Shown in pieces: positions 1 to 13,099 of a stretch of 64,000 bases of DNA (position 1 is the stretch's first letter; each line of letters starts with the position of its first letter). The translations under genes were made by a program, and so were the position numbers. The notes beneath the pieces were generated by a model that worked only from the letters and a program-made list of their open reading frames with translations, ran no database searches and was not told the DNA's origin. Origin of the DNA: Undaria pinnatifida (taxonomy: Eukaryota > Sar > Phaeophyceae > Laminariales > Alariaceae); assembly GCA_012845835.1 (NCBI GenBank), contig JABAKD010000006.1, positions 5,882,318-5,946,317 on the forward strand, given 5' to 3'.

Positions 1-3000
1 AACCCCGAACTCACCTTTGTCCTAGCCCCAGTCAAGCTCCCGTCACAGCTTCACTCGTGCCCTACTCCGCGCCAAACCCCCAATCCTAGCCCCAAACTTG
101 CTCCTGCTTTAGTCCTAGCCCCAATGCCAGTCCTTGCCTCAGCCCTAGCCCTAGTCCAAGCCTCTGACCGAGGCCAAGCCTAAGTCTCCCGCTCACTCTT
201 AGCCCCAATTTCAGCTCTAGTCTTAGCCCTAGCCCCTGTCTCCGAGCCCAAGCCTAAGCTCCTCTCCCGCTCTAGCTTTAGCCCTAACCCCAACCCCAGC
301 CCCAGCCATAACCCCACGTTAGTCTTACGCCTAGCCTATGTCACAGCCTAAGTCCCCGTCAAAGCCAAAGTCCCAGTCCAAGTCCAAGAAAGTGCGGCAT
401 CCCCACACAGGTTCACGTCTTTGTCCTGGCCCCTATTCTAGCCCCAGCCCCGGCCTAAGCCTAAGCCAAAGCTTTTTTGCCAACTTAGTCATAGCACCAG
501 CCCAATCCCCAGCCCAAGCACCAACTGCAGTCGAGGTTAAAACACCCGTCCGAGAACCAGCCCCACCTTAAGCCCCTACCGTGCTCCCGCTCTGGTTGTA
601 GCCCCAGCCCCAGCCCCAGCCGATCCCTGAGAACCAGAAGATGTTGCAGTGTCTGCCGAAGTCTAAGCCCGAGTGCCTTTCTCATTTTAGCCCCCAACCC
701 CAGCCCCAACCCCAGCTCCCCAAAATTACCATTGTCCTAACCCCAGCCAAAGCTCACGCCCCAGCTTCACTCGCGCCCCACCCCAAGCTCTAACACCAGT
801 CGTAGCCCCTAACGTTTCAATCCCAGCCCTAGGCTCAGCTCTAGTCCCAGTACCAGCCTCTGGCCCCGCTCTTGTCCCAGTCCCAACCCTAATCCCGGCC
901 CCAGTCCAAGCACCAGCCGCTATCTCACCCTAGTCTTAGACCCAGCCCAACCTCCAGTTCCAGCCCCAGCCCCTGCTTCTCCTTAATCCTAGCCCCAGCC
1001 CCCGCCCAAGCCATAGGCTTAGCCCTGACGCCAGTTCCAGCCCAATGCAAGCTCAAGCCCCAGTCCCACTAGCCCGAGCTCCAGCCCAAGGCTTAGCCTT
1101 AGTCTCAGTCTCAGCCGTTTCCCAAGACCGAGCCCAACCCACTATCCCGCTCTACCTTTTGCCTCAGCTGCAGCACAAACTCCAGCCGGAGCCCAGCGCC
1201 GGCCCCACTCCCAGTCGCTGCGTAAGCTCGAGTCCGACCGTCTGTCCTGCTCTAGCGCTGGTCCCAGGCCCATCACGATCCCCAGCCCCAATCGCACTTT
1301 ACCCCGAGCTCACCCTCAGCCCCAACCTCATTCCCAACCCCAACACAGGCCCCTACATAACTCCCGGCCCCCCTCCCGTCCTATCCTTAGCATCAACACT
1401 GGCCTCAGTCCTGGCCCAAGGCTTACCCTAAACATTACGCCATAGCCGTAGCGCCAGATCTATCCCCAGCCGTAGCTTCGATCCTAGCCATACTCCCGAC
1501 TTTGTCGCAGCCCCATTTCCAGCCAAACGCTGAACCCTACTCTCACTCGAGTCCTGGCCTTAGCCTCAGACCCATCACTGGCTATGAGCTAACCCATCTC
1601 TCTGGCCTGTATCCAACACCATTACCCCACCCCTCTTGCGCTATAGCGCTTTCCCCAGCCCCAACTCCGGCCCAGGTTCCAGCCCCAGCCCCAATTGCAC
1701 CTTAGTCTCAGCCCCTGTCTCAGTAGCCTCTACCTCGGCGATAAGCCCGGACCCAGGTTTAGCCCAAGCCCAAGCCCAATACATTGTCTTGCTCTAGCTT
1801 CAGCACTAGCGCAAGCCCCATACCAGCATCAAAATTAATCTTAGCTCCATCCACAGATCCAGGCCGACACCCAGACCCAGCCAAAGCGAAAGCCCAAGCC
1901 CTAAGACCAACCCCTTGCACCTGCTCCTGCCCAACTTCGCTCCCGGCCTACCCTTATCCCTTGTCCTGGCTCGAGCTCCAGCCTAAACCTAAGCCCAAGC
2001 CCCTTACTTGCCTTATCCCGGGCCAGAGCCCTATACCCAGCCTCAGCCACAGCCTCTATCCCAATCCCGGCCACAGTTCGAAGCCCAGCCCAGGCAAAGC
2101 CCGAACGTGTACTCACGCTCTGGTCCTAGCTCTAGCCCAAAACATAGCGTTTCCCCTTGGGCCAGCCCCCGCTCCAGCCTCGGCCCAAACCCAAGCCCCA
2201 GTCTCCCTCCCACGCTAGCCCAAACGCCCGTCCTAACGCCACTACCAGCCACAGTCCCAACCCCAATTTCGTACCAGCCCTGGCCTCAGCTCTAATCCCT
2301 GCCCTAGCTTAGCCCTAGCCCCGGCTTTAGCTCCAGCCCCAGATGCATTCCTCAGTTGCACTCCGCCCTAGTCCGAGCTCCAGCCTCAGAACCAGCCCCA
2401 GCCGTCTGCCAAGCCTGACCGCAACCTCTTCTCTAGCTCTAGCGCCAGCCTCAGCACAAGCCCCAGTCTCACTTTTACCTTATTGCAGCCACAGCCTCAA
2501 CTTCAGCTCCAGCTAAATCACAGGCCCCTCTCCTAGTATCACCTTCTCTCCGGCCCGAACGGTAGCCTCGATCCTAGCCTCTGATCAAGCTTAGGCCTAA
2601 GCCCAAATTCTATTATTGCGATAGCCCTAGTACCAGTCCTGTCCCCAGCACCATCCCCAGCCTCGGACCAAATGCCGGTCATACCCCGACCTAGCCCTAG
2701 CCTCAACCATTACTCCCACTATAGATAAATCACTAGCCCGACACTCATATGTAGGCTCCAGCTCATCCTCCGTTCCAGTATCTGCGGAAGCCCGAACAAG
2801 CGCCACAGCCCGGCTCTAGCCCCAGCCTTACTTCCCGCTCAGGGTGCCCCTGTCACCATAGTCCTGTCCCCAGCCCCAATCCCAGCCCTAGATTTCGACC
2901 TAAACCCAGCCCCAGCCGGGCCCAAGCTCCTGACCCAGCCCCGGTTGCGCCCAAGTCCTGACCATAGCTCCAGCCCTAGCCTTAGCCACAGGACTGCCTT

Positions 3001-5640
3001 TAGATCCCAAGCCAAGCACACTGTCCCGCTCTAGTTCTAGCCCGAGCCCCAGTTCCAGCCACATACCCGGCCGCAATCCCGCGTTCGCCTTATCCCTCGC
3101 CTCATCTACAGCCACCGCCCAAGCCTCGGCCACAGTCCCGGTAATGCCCTGACCTACCCGTACCTCCAGCCTATCTCCAAACCCTTCACCTACTCCCGCT
3201 CTAGTCTTAGTTATATCCCCATATGCATCAGTAGCCTCACGCTCAACTCCCGTTCCAGTCTCTGCCCAAGTCCGAACACCAGCCCCTCTCCCGCTCTAGC
3301 TCTAGCCCCAGCTCTAGCCCCAGCCCGAACCCCTGCCCCACTTCTCCCATAGCTCTAGCCTCATCCCCAGTCTCAAGCTGGCCTTGGTCCTACCAACGCC
3401 AACCTGAGCCCAATCCCACGCCCCAGCTCCACTTGCGCCCTATCCCGAGCCCCAGGACTAGCCCTCAAAACCATATCCCGCCCTAGTCCTACCCTTAGCC
3501 TCAACTTTAGCCGAAGCCTCGACCCCGGGCCCAGTCCCAACACCTGCCTAAGTCCAAGCCTAAGCCACAGTCCCGCTCTTACTCTAGCCCCAGCCCCAGT
3601 TCAAGCCCTAAATCCAGTCGCAATCCAATAACAGTCCTGGCATTTGTCTCTGCCACAGCCTCACCCCAAGCCCAACCCAAATCCCCAACCCCAGCCGAAG
3701 CAACGGTCTCATCCTCAACACCTCTCGCGCCCTACTAATAGTCCTAGCTCGTGCTCAAGCCCCAGCCCTAGCCAAAACCGAAAAGCAAGGATATGTCCTG
3801 GCTTGACCACAAGCCCCAGCCTTAGCGCAAGCACCACCCCTAGTCTCAGCCCAATCCCAATCATACACCCGACTTAGTCCGAAGTCAAGCCCCACCCCAA
3901 GCCCCAACCCTACTCCGCCTCTATGCCTAGCCCTAGCCCCAGATCCATACTCGTTCCTGCCACCATTCCATTCTATGTCCAACCTAACCCCCAGCCCATC
4001 TCCCGCCCTAGCGCTATTTGCAGCCCGAACCCAATCCAAACCGCAGCCCCAATCTAACCTTAGTCGTAGTTCCAACCCCAGTCCCAGCCCCAGCCCCAGC
4101 CGAAGCCATACACCCAACTTAGTCCGAAGTCCGGCTCCAGCCCAAGCCCCAAGCCTCTCCCGCTTCCAGCCCTAGCCTTAGCCCCAGAACCATAACTTGT
4201 TTCAAGTTCAGCGGCTGTTCCAGCGGCCCAAGCCCAACTACCTGCTCCTCTACCGCTCTAGCGCCAACCGCAGCCCGAGCCAATATCCAGCCCCAGCCCC
4301 AATCTCCCTGTAGTCCTAGCTCCAGCCCCAGTCCCAGCCGTAGTAATACAGCCCTAGCTCCAGCCCCAGGCCAGGCTAAACCCCACGCTCCTCTCCCCCT
4401 CTAGCCCTAGCCCCGACACCAGTTCCAACCCCATCCCAACAGCGAAGTTAGTCCTAGCCCTACCCCCTGACCCAGACCCAGACCCAGCATCAGCACCAGT
4501 TCAAGCCCCAGTCCCACCCCAAGCGCAAGGCCGTGCTCCATTTCCAGCCGCTCTTCTGGCCTACCCTTATCCCCAGTCCCTGCTTCAGCCCCAGCCCAGG
4601 CCCAAGCCCCAGCCCCTCTCTTGCAGCAGTCCTAGTCTATGTCCCAGGCCAAGCCCCAGCCAGAGACCCAATCTCACTTAGTCCAGGCCCAGTCAAAGTT
4701 TACGCCCCAGCTTCACTCGTGCCCTAGTATGGACCCTATTTAATTGTCCCTGGTCCAGCCCCGATCGTACTCCTCCTGTCCAACACCCAGACCTAGGCCC
4801 ACCCCTAAGCCTAGCCCCAGCGCCAGCCCCAGCCCCAGCCCCAGCCCCAGCCCCAGTCCTAGCCCCGGTCTGCCCAAGCACAGCCCTAAGTCCGTATGAT
4901 GCTCTTGTTTAAGTCTCAGCCTCTGTTTCAGCCACATCAGGAACCGCAATCTCACAGTAGGTTTAGCTCTAGCCTTTCCCACAGCCCCAACCCCAGCAAG
5001 CCAAAGCCCCAACCCAAGCCTAAGAGACTGCCCCATCCCCACACCAGTTCGCGTCATAGTCCTGGCCCGTGCTCTAGCTCCAACCACGGCCCATGTATAA
5101 CGCGAAGCCCCTCTCCTGCCTTAGCCCGCGCCAGCCCTATTCCCACCCCAGCATCACCCCCAGTACCAACCACACGACCGCCCTAGAACGAGGCCCAGCC
5201 CCAGCCCTAGCGCCCACCCTCCTCTTGCTGTAGTGAGTGCCCTATACCCATCTCAGCGTTAGCATCAGCCCCAGACCCGGTATCAGCCTCTGTCCGAGCC
5301 CGAACCTATGCCCCTCTCCGGCCTTAGATCCAGTTCAAGTCCAAGCTCTGGCTCCAGCCCCAATCCCACGTTAGTATTTGACCTACGTTCAGCCACAGCC
5401 CCAACCTCAGCCAAGGTCTAAGCCCGAGCGTCTCTCCCGCTCTAGCATAAGCCCGCGCCTTATCCCAATGAAAACTTAGATATACCTACTCCCAGACACA
5501 TACCAAGACCCAGCCCGAATCCCAGCACCAGCCCGATTCTTAGCTCGAGCCCCGACCCCTGCACCAATATCACACCCTCGCTCCCGTTCAAGCCCTATCC
5601 GTAGCCCTAGCGCAAGACTCACTCCGCGCTAGGGGTGCAG
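1..5640. repeat. Degenerate hexanucleotide array, first block
   Basis: The plus strand is an almost unbroken run of diverged six-base units such as AGCCCC, AGCCCT, AGTCCC and AGCTCC, read as CCCTAG/CCCCAG in the other phase. The open frames in it translate to Pro-Ser or Leu-Gly stutters, as a hexamer read in any frame must, and show no domain, so I call no gene here. The CCCTAG units are one base from the CCCTAA telomere complement, so a subtelomeric origin is conceivable but unproven. Confidence 0.9.
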
Positions 5641-5860
5641 TAGAAGTTTCTGAGCTCATAGCATATGGACCTCAATATCTCACCAGAAACATGACTTCAA
5701 AAACATTCGTTGGCGCAAGCCGATCAACGTTTCTATGAACTACTGCAGTACTGACACAAACATACTAAAAACACATTATCGTACTAACCGGTAGTTCCAT
5801 GCTTGAGGAGCTAAACAGGTGAAAACCGTTGGGCCCAAAACCGGAACCCAGTACCTTGGG
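5641..5860. other. Non-repetitive island inside the hexamer array
   Basis: About 220 bases of ordinary sequence interrupt the array. The part near 5790-5865 (GGTAGTTCCATGCTTGAGGA through GGGATGACTCCTCAG) recurs in diverged form at 44065-44155, so this looks like an insertion of a dispersed repeat into the array. No coding potential is visible. Confidence 0.6.
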
Positions 5861-8800
5861 ATGACTCCTCAGTTCCAGCTCAAGACTGAGCTCAGACCCC
5901 CATCCTGCTGTAGCCCTAGCCCAAGTTCTAGCCACAGACCCAGTCTCATTCCCAGCTTCAGTCCTGGCCACACACATGCCACAGTCCGAGCTCCACCCCA
6001 GTCCAGGATCCAACCCTACTCCCGCACTAGTCATGGCTCCAACCTAAGCCCCAGCTCCAGCCACAATCTCGGCCCTGGCCCCAATCTCAGCTTTGTCCTA
6101 GCCCCAGCTCACGCCTCAGCCCCAAGGCCTAGTACGAGCCCAAGCCCCATCTCCAGCCCCAAACCTTATTCCGACCCTATAACTGTCCTAGCGCCAGCCC
6201 CAACCGCAATCCCGCACTAGTCTTAGCTCTAGCCTCGGACACAGACGCAGCCCCAACCCCAGCCAATTCCCAGCCCCAGCCTAGGCACAAGCACAAGCAC
6301 AAGCACAAGCACAAGCACAAGCACAAGCACAATCCCCAGTCCCGCTCGCGTCCTAGCCCCGGTCCCGTTTGTAGCCCCAGCTCCAACTCAATCCTACGAC
6401 TAAGCCCCTCTTTTGTCTGCCTCAGCTCTAGCCTCGCTCCCGTCCTATCCCTACCCCCGGCCCTAGCGCACGCCCTAGCCCAAGTCTGATACGAAGCCTT
6501 CTCCCGCTCTAGCCCTAGTGCCAGTACCAGCCCCAGCTCTGTCTCTCCAGCGCAAGACCAAGCTTAAGCCACTCTCCCGCTCCAGCCCTAGCCCCAGTGC
6601 CAGCTCCAGCCCCATCCCAATACAACTTTTGTCCTAGCCCTACCCCCTCCCATAGGCTCAAACCTAGACCCAGACTCAGACCCAGCTCAAGCCCCATCCC
6701 CGGCCCAAGCTCAGGCCCCTGCCGCAGCCCCAGCCTCTGTCCCGTCCTACTCCTATCCTCTGCCCCAGCCCATGCCCAAGTCACTCTCCCGCTCTAGCTC
6801 TAGCCCCAGCACCAGTTTTACCTCATCCCAATATAACCTTAGTCCTAGCCCTATCTTCAGCCACAGACTCAGACCCAGACCCAGACCCACACTCAGGTTC
6901 CACGAAAATGCCCCAGCAGAAGGCCAGATCCTTGCCCCAGCCCCCGCCCCGCTCCCCTCTTTCCCCTACCCCCAGTCCTAGGCCAAACCCAAACCTTACC
7001 TTACACTCAAGTCACAATCCTAGCCTCAGTCCTAAGCCCTGTCCCAATTCCAATCCCAGTCCCAGCCCAGGTCACACCCCGCCCTAGTTCGAGCCCAATC
7101 CCTACCCTGCTTTCGCTCTAGCGCTAGCCCCAGCCCTAGCCCCAGTCCCAGCCCCAGTGCCAGCCCCAATCTCCCCTTATTCCCAGCACCAGCCTAAGCC
7201 CACTCACCAGCCCCACTCGAACCCTCGTCTAAGCCCCAAACCCAACCTCAGTCCCAAACCTGCTCCGGCCTAGTCCCGGCCCTAGCCTCAGCCCCGTCCC
7301 TTGCTTCAGCGCCAGCCCGAGTCCCAAACCCTGCTCGAGCCCAAGCCCAAGCCTCTCGTCCGCTCTTCCCTTATTCCTAGCCCTAGCCCCAGCCCCAGCC
7401 TCATCCTCACTCGCAGTCTCACATCATTTTTCGTCCTAGCCTCAGCTACAGCCACAGCCCAAGTGCCCACCCCATCTCCTCACTTATTCGCGCCATAGTC
7501 CTGACCCCTGTCGTATTCCCACGTGCGGCTCAATCTCAGGAATAAACCCCTCTCTTTTATAATTCCAAACACCACCTCCATCCCCAGCACCAGCACCAGC
7601 ACCAGTATTCCGACTACCCCATTGTCCTAGCCCGAACCCTAGCCCCAACCATGCAGCCAACCCTCTTCCCGCTCTAATGCTTGCTCTAGCTTCAGCCCCA
7701 GCCGTAGCATCAGCCGTAGTCCAAGAATCTGTCTCAGTCTGTGCATCTGCCCGAGCACCAGCCTTACCCCCTGTTCCGCTCTAGCTCTAGCCCCCGTCCC
7801 AGTCCCAGCCCCGCCGTCAGCTCCAAGCCCACGCCAGTCTTAGCTCTACTCTCAGTCACAGGCCCATCCTCCGCACAGGCCCAAGCCCGAGCCCATTTCC
7901 AGCTCCAGCCCCGTCCCATCACAGGCACCAGCCCCATCCCAATACAGCATAGTCTTAGCCCTAGCCCCAGCCACAGACCCAGTCCCAGACCCAGACATGT
8001 TCCCAGCTCAAGTCTAGGCCCCTGCCCCAGCCCCAGCCCCATCCCCGCTCCCGTTTTACCCCTATAGCCAGCCCTAGCCCCAGCTCCAGCCGAAGCCTCT
8101 GCCGGAGTCCCTCTGCTGTCTTAGACCCAGCTCCAGTCTAAGCCTCGGCCCCAGCCCCAGTCCCGGTCACACCCCGGCCCTACGCCGAGTCCCAGCCCAG
8201 CCCAAACCCAACCCTTCTCCCACTCTAGTGCTAGCCTCAATCCTAGCGCTAGCCCTAACCCCACCCCCAATATCACCTTAATATTTGCCGCAGTCTAAGC
8301 TTATACACTAGTCCCAATCGTGTCATAGTCGTAGCCCGAATCCCAACCCCGGTCCCAAACCTGCTCCAGCCCTAATCCTAGTCCTAGCCCCAGCCCCAGC
8401 TCCAACTTCATCCCCAGACCCAATCCCAACCTCCGCCCAAGCTCAGCCTCAAGCCCGCCCCCGCTCTAGCCTTAGCCCAGCCCCAGCCCTAACAAAGCGC
8501 TTGTCCCAGCCCAGGTATCGGCCACAATCTCGCCTTAGTTCTAGCCCCAGCCTCGGTCCCAGCCCTAGCCTTCACCGCAACTCTAACCCGAGACTCAGCC
8601 CACGGGCATTCCCAAGTCCATGCTCCAATCACCCGCTAATTCGAGTCGCAGCGACAGCCCTATGCCAATAATATATACAATCCTTTCCCTACCGCCAGAC
8701 CCAGACTCAGATCCAAACCCAAACCAGGACCCAGACCACGACCCAAGCCCAAACCCAAATCCTGTCCCAGTCGAAGCCCTTCTCCCGCCGTTGTCTCAGC

Positions 8801-9070
8801 TCCAGCTATTGCTCCAGTCCAAGTGTCGGCCCGAGTCCCAACTCGAACGCTAGATGTAGATATAGCCCCATCCACAACACGAGCCTCATCCGCAGCCCCA
8901 GTCTCAATCGCAGCTCCATATCAACCTCAAGCTCCAACTTCAGCTCCATCCCAAGCGCCAGCCCGAGCACTTGAAGCAGTGAGTTATTCCAGTCATCCCA
9001 AACCCCAGCCCCACACTACCGCCCCAACCATAGCCCCAGCCCCATCCCAGTTTACGGTTCCATGCGATGC
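5861..9070. repeat. Degenerate hexanucleotide array, second block
   Basis: This continues the same AGCCCC/AGCCCT-type array with the same strand bias. It fades out around 9050-9070, where the sequence becomes ordinary. No gene is supported inside it. Confidence 0.9.
6284..6331. repeat. Perfect ACAAGC microsatellite within the array
   Basis: Eight or so exact copies of the hexamer ACAAGC stand out from the degenerate surroundings. They look like a recent local expansion of a single hexamer variant. Confidence 0.85.
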
Positions 9071-9419
9071 CCCCGCTCTAGGCTCGATCCCACGGTCTGT
9101 TGAACGGCCGGAGGTGGGTGCTGGGGGCAGGCGAGGGGGAATAATACAGATAGGATACTTTCCGGTGTTTCGTTTGGATAGGTGCTACTATGTAGTTACG
9201 TCGTATTTGCTTTTTTCGTTTGTGTATCCTTACATTCAGCATTCTTCTCGTAACGTATGCCCACCAACATCTCAATCGCGCTTTATCTTAATGTGCATTT
9301 AGACACTATCTACACGCCTTTCGCCTTCCGTTCTAGGCCATCGACGCACTGAAGCGTACCCCGGTTCTCACAATTGGTCTACCTTTTACTTGAGCTCAGT
9401 GTGCATGTAGCCGTCACAT
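9071..9419. other. Unique sequence after the hexamer array, no gene seen
   Basis: Base composition returns to balanced. I see no supported coding region, RNA gene or repeat in this stretch. Confidence 0.4.
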
Positions 9420-10490
9420 TTGACGTCGCCGGCAGGACACGGAATCGAATTCCAATTCGAATGTTTTTTTTTCACAAACGATTGCGGGTGCGTCCAGTTA
9501 CCATGCTCCCCTGAGTTCCCACACACCAAGTTTGAGGTTGAATATTTATGCCCTTACGACTGGATAGGAAGATCTGCGACGAAACAAAGTCCTCAACAAA
9601 CAATAAATACTTGTCGCGCAGGATCAAGGAGAGCATCGACAAAACGACCTTGGGTAACATGCTGTCCCATGTTGGTCCAGGTGTCGTTTTCAGAGAGATA
9701 GTACCACCTCCACAACAACCCATAGGGAATCAGGGATACCATGATAAGGCGCGCTGCCACTTTCGTGACGACGGATGGCATGGGCAAGAAGGAGAAGGGC
9801 AAAAACTTTGCCAACGCCACAAAGCTTAGGGCAAAGAATGTTGCGCGCGTCAAACAATCGTATTGCGGCCAGTCGCAGCACGCCTACGGCAATGAACACG
9901 GCATTGAATAACATCGACGCGAGACACTTTTGGGCCAACGCTAACTTTTTTGTCGCCAAAAAACATTTTTTATTGTCAACCTTTCGACTATATAGCATTG
10001 AAACCTCTTGGTTTCTGTTTTTTCAGTACTTGCGGGTAGTTGCGAAGGTGCAGCAAAACGTACGCCTGGTACACACTTATCATGATACCAAACATGGACG
10101 AGCAAAAATATTGAGACGCACGCTTTACATGGTGGTGAGCTGGCTGCAAGTCTTCTTCTTGTTATTTTTCTTCTTCCTCTTTCCGTTGGTCACCACCAAC
10201 ATGACAGCGCGTTTTCCGATGGCACCGCGGAACTCCCTGGATATTGATGCCCGCAAGCAAAGGTTCCAGGTGACCGCAATTTGACTCCTTGATTGACCCC
10301 CCTCCTAACACTAAACTTGCTACCAGTATAGTCTATATTAGCGGCGAAAAATATATTGACACGCCCAAAATTATCAGTCTTCTCACCTCTTTGCCCACAA
10401 GCTGATCGACCATCATGGCTGGGTGTGATTACTATGTTCCACTTTTCGTAGGTCACAGTAAATGCATCGTTCGTGTTCATGCGCACGGCT
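9420..10490 (-). pseudogene. Decayed membrane-protein-like coding fragments
   Basis: Read on the minus strand, several short open segments in different frames look protein-like and hydrophobic: around 10250-10420 (VGKEVRRLIILGVSIYFSP), 9850-9950 (FNAVFIAVGVLRLAAIRL) and 9593-9850 (FALSFVALAKFLPFSFLPMP, then a Trp/Tyr-rich loop). Going from one to the next needs frame changes and crosses stops, and no clean GT-AG joints are obvious. This suggests a multi-pass membrane protein gene that has decayed, or exons of one I cannot join. I do not recognise the family. It could also be chance hydrophobic ORFs. Confidence 0.3.
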
Positions 10491-10524
10491 TTGTTGTCTC
10501 CTTGTGATGTTAGTACAGTAGACT

Positions 10525-11800
10525 AGTGTCCGTCTTTCGGTGTCATTTTGTTTGGAAGCGGCTGTATTGCTTTTTACGTGGTATCAAAACGGTTACGAAC
10601 ACACCCAACTGAAGTCCCAGATATCCAGCGGTTTTACTATTTAAAGAGAAGACGAACATATGGCCACCAAACGGAGCTTGTCAAGGTAAAAACGTCCTCT
10701 GTCATCAATGAAGGGCAGCCCTCAATGAATACGGGCAGCCTGCGCGCTGGGCTTGGATATGTCGACGAGGCTTGTTTCTCCAATCTGCAAAAATAAATGA
10801 ATTCGCTACCCCAGCTGGGATCGACATGAAACCTTTCGGCGATTCCGGTCGCGTGTCCCGGTTTTTTCTTCCAGACGCAGCACAATAACTCCCCGGGGAC
10901 AAAGATCGCTTTCAACGGTCGTAGCGTCGATACGCCTGACCCAGGCTACGGTAGGGGGGTCCCCTTTTGGGCCTTTTATTTCAGTGGCTAGGGGTCACTC
11001 GCGGGAGTAACCCCTTTGTTCCTATGCAATCGTATGTTTTCTTTATGTTTTACATAGACGAAATCAATCCGCAATGCAAAGGTGATCTAAGCTGCGGCAA
11101 ACCAAGTTCCTAAACCATCTTCATCCGTAGGGTACAGAGCTACTCGTGCGAGTGGCTCAAACACACCAGTGAAAATGGGGGTACCCCCCCTACCGTAGCC
11201 TTGGTCGCCTGGTGTTCCGTACTCGGTCCTGCGAAAAAACTCGTCAAAATACACTCGATCGCCGCATTGCTACCACCTGTAAAAACGTTTCCACAGAATG
11301 CCCATAGAACCCCCGCATTCTTGGTAGGACAGAGCACAGAACACCTCCGACGCTTTGAGCCTGAAAATCAAACTCTGTTCCATGGAACTCCTGACACTGG
11401 GTTTTGGAGCGTGCCCGAGCCCGGATTTAAGGGCTGAGAGACGGGACAGGAGCAGCCGAAAGGTTTCCTGCTCAACGCAGCTGGGGCAGTGAATTTAAAC
11501 ACGTTTTTCAGATTAGAGGAACAAGACTCGTCGACCAATCCAAGCCCAGTGCGCCAGCCAAGCACATTCAATGATGGGGCTGTCATTGGTCATAGAGCAC
11601 CCCTTCGATGTTATTTTGTTTCGCTCTCGTTCATGGTCATATGCTCGCCAATTGTTTTAACCGCAAACTCGGTGGAGACCTGGGTCTTCTTCAGTTTACT
11701 CTCTTCGTAGTGTTTGTAATACCACGTTAGAGACGAGTAAAGCCGCTTCCTGAGAACCAAAATGACATCGAGAAAAGAACACCAATGCTTTTAATCAAAA
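10525..11800. repeat. Large diverged inverted duplication
   Basis: The plus strand from about 10525 to 11010 matches the reverse complement of about 11140-11800. Shared blocks include CTGGGCTTGGAT near 10748 and its complement near 11545, AAACCTTTCGGC near 10828 and its complement near 11460, and GGCTACGGTAGGGGGGT near 10942 and its complement near 11190. The right arm carries about 250 extra bases (about 11210-11420). The arms are diverged but collinear, so this is an old inverted duplication, possibly a fold-back element. Confidence 0.75.
11611..11790 (-). pseudogene. Possible terminal exon fragment in the right arm
   Basis: The minus strand encodes about 60 residues ending at a TAA at 11611-11613, including TWYYKHYEESKLKKTQ and the end ESETK. 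It reads like a basic, helical protein end. The matching stretch in the left arm (about 10535-10690, plus strand) has lost the frame, so only one copy is open. The family is not recognised. It may be part of the same decayed gene as the fragments at 9420-10490, or a gene piece carried by the inverted element. Confidence 0.3.
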
Positions 11801-12504
11801 TATCATCCCGTGCACACGGCATTATGAACGTTTTTTGTTGATCCAAACTCTGTTACCATCCTGTATCGACTTCCCGTGCTCGCTGCCTGCCTAGTCTGGA
11901 CAACCTAGATCATAACACCTCCACAACACATACCAGCTTTCTTCGGGACGGGTTGTGATTTTTGCGCAACATTCGCGGCTACACAACAAGAATACAGAGA
12001 CATCCTGTTGCAAAAATCGTCGCCCCCAGGTCCAGCTTGACCATCACTCACCATGCTGTGTTCACGTGAAGGCATAGCCTGCCAGAGCCTATCGTTCAGC
12101 ATACTGAGCCAGCGCTAACTATGGCTAAACGTTTGTAATCCAAAATGCCGCGACAGAAACAATCGAGGTACGCAGCCTTACCAACCGTCTGTCATTATCA
12201 GCAATCCAGCACCTCGCGTTGGTTGGCGTAGTCAATGCTGTGATCATACTTTCCCAAAAGGCATCAACAGACAACAGTTGGAGTCATCAGATCGTCTACG
12301 TACCAAGGTAGACAGATGCTCGCCGCCAACATGATGTGGCACAGAAAGTTTGGCTACAGCATGTACTGCCGGTGTGGATGCCAACGATTGTATGTCGGAG
12401 ACCGGGGATTAATCATTCGACTGATCGCCCATACCTGGTACATAATACTACTATGGGATTATTATATCGAAAGAGGCCTTATCACACGTGATTGTGCTGC
12501 TCCG
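11801..12504. other. Intergenic, nothing recognised
   Basis: Short open frames are present but none has a recognisable domain, a plausible splice partner or a biased composition. No repeat is obvious. Confidence 0.4.
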
Positions 12505-13085
12505 TGGAGGAAGTAAATGGAAGTTCCCACTACTTCCGATGAAGGTTCGACTTCTCCGACGGAAGCCTCCACTACTTCCACCACTTCCATGCAAGCTTCC
12601 ACGTAATTTCAATGCGATGGATTGCATCACTTTCAGGGACGTTTAGATACCCTACTTCCACGGAAACTTCCAAAAGATACTCAAATAGAGGCTTCCAAAA
12701 GATACTTCAGCGGAAGCTTTCATGAAAATAGTGAAAGCTCCCATGAAGGAATGTCCCAAGGAAGAAGTAGATGCTTCCATGGAAGTGGTGGAAACTTCAA
12801 CGGAAGAAGCATTCGCACTTCCACGGAAGATCCCATAGACGCAGCGGAAGTCGGAAATAGATGCCATGGAAACAGTGGAAGTTTCCATGCAAGTAGTAGA
12901 ACCTCCCTTGGAAGTGGCGGAAATGTACTGCTCCCAAAGAGGTGTTTTCTTATTTCATGACAGTACACGGAATCTCCAATGGAAGCACACGGAGATAGTA
13001 GAAGCTTCCGTGGAAGTATCGGAGGTTTTCACGGAAGTCGTGGAGGCTCCACTCCCATGGAAGCTTCCCCATTTCCATGGAATTT
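12505..13085. repeat. GGAAGT/ACTTCC interspersed short-repeat array
   Basis: Dozens of GGAAGT, GGAAGC, GGAAAC and their complements ACTTCC and GCTTCC occur at short spacing (for example CCATGGAAGTGGTGGAAAC). Because units appear in both orientations, the strand can fold into many short hairpins. Open frames here are artefacts of the repeat. Confidence 0.8.
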
Positions 13086-13099
13086 TCCAGGTTATGTTC

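Noticed and set aside
338-8853. Dozens of 60-145-codon ORFs in the hexamer array
   Set aside because: All are Pro/Ser or Leu/Gly stutters forced by a six-base repeat; both strands are open and none has a domain or splice structure.
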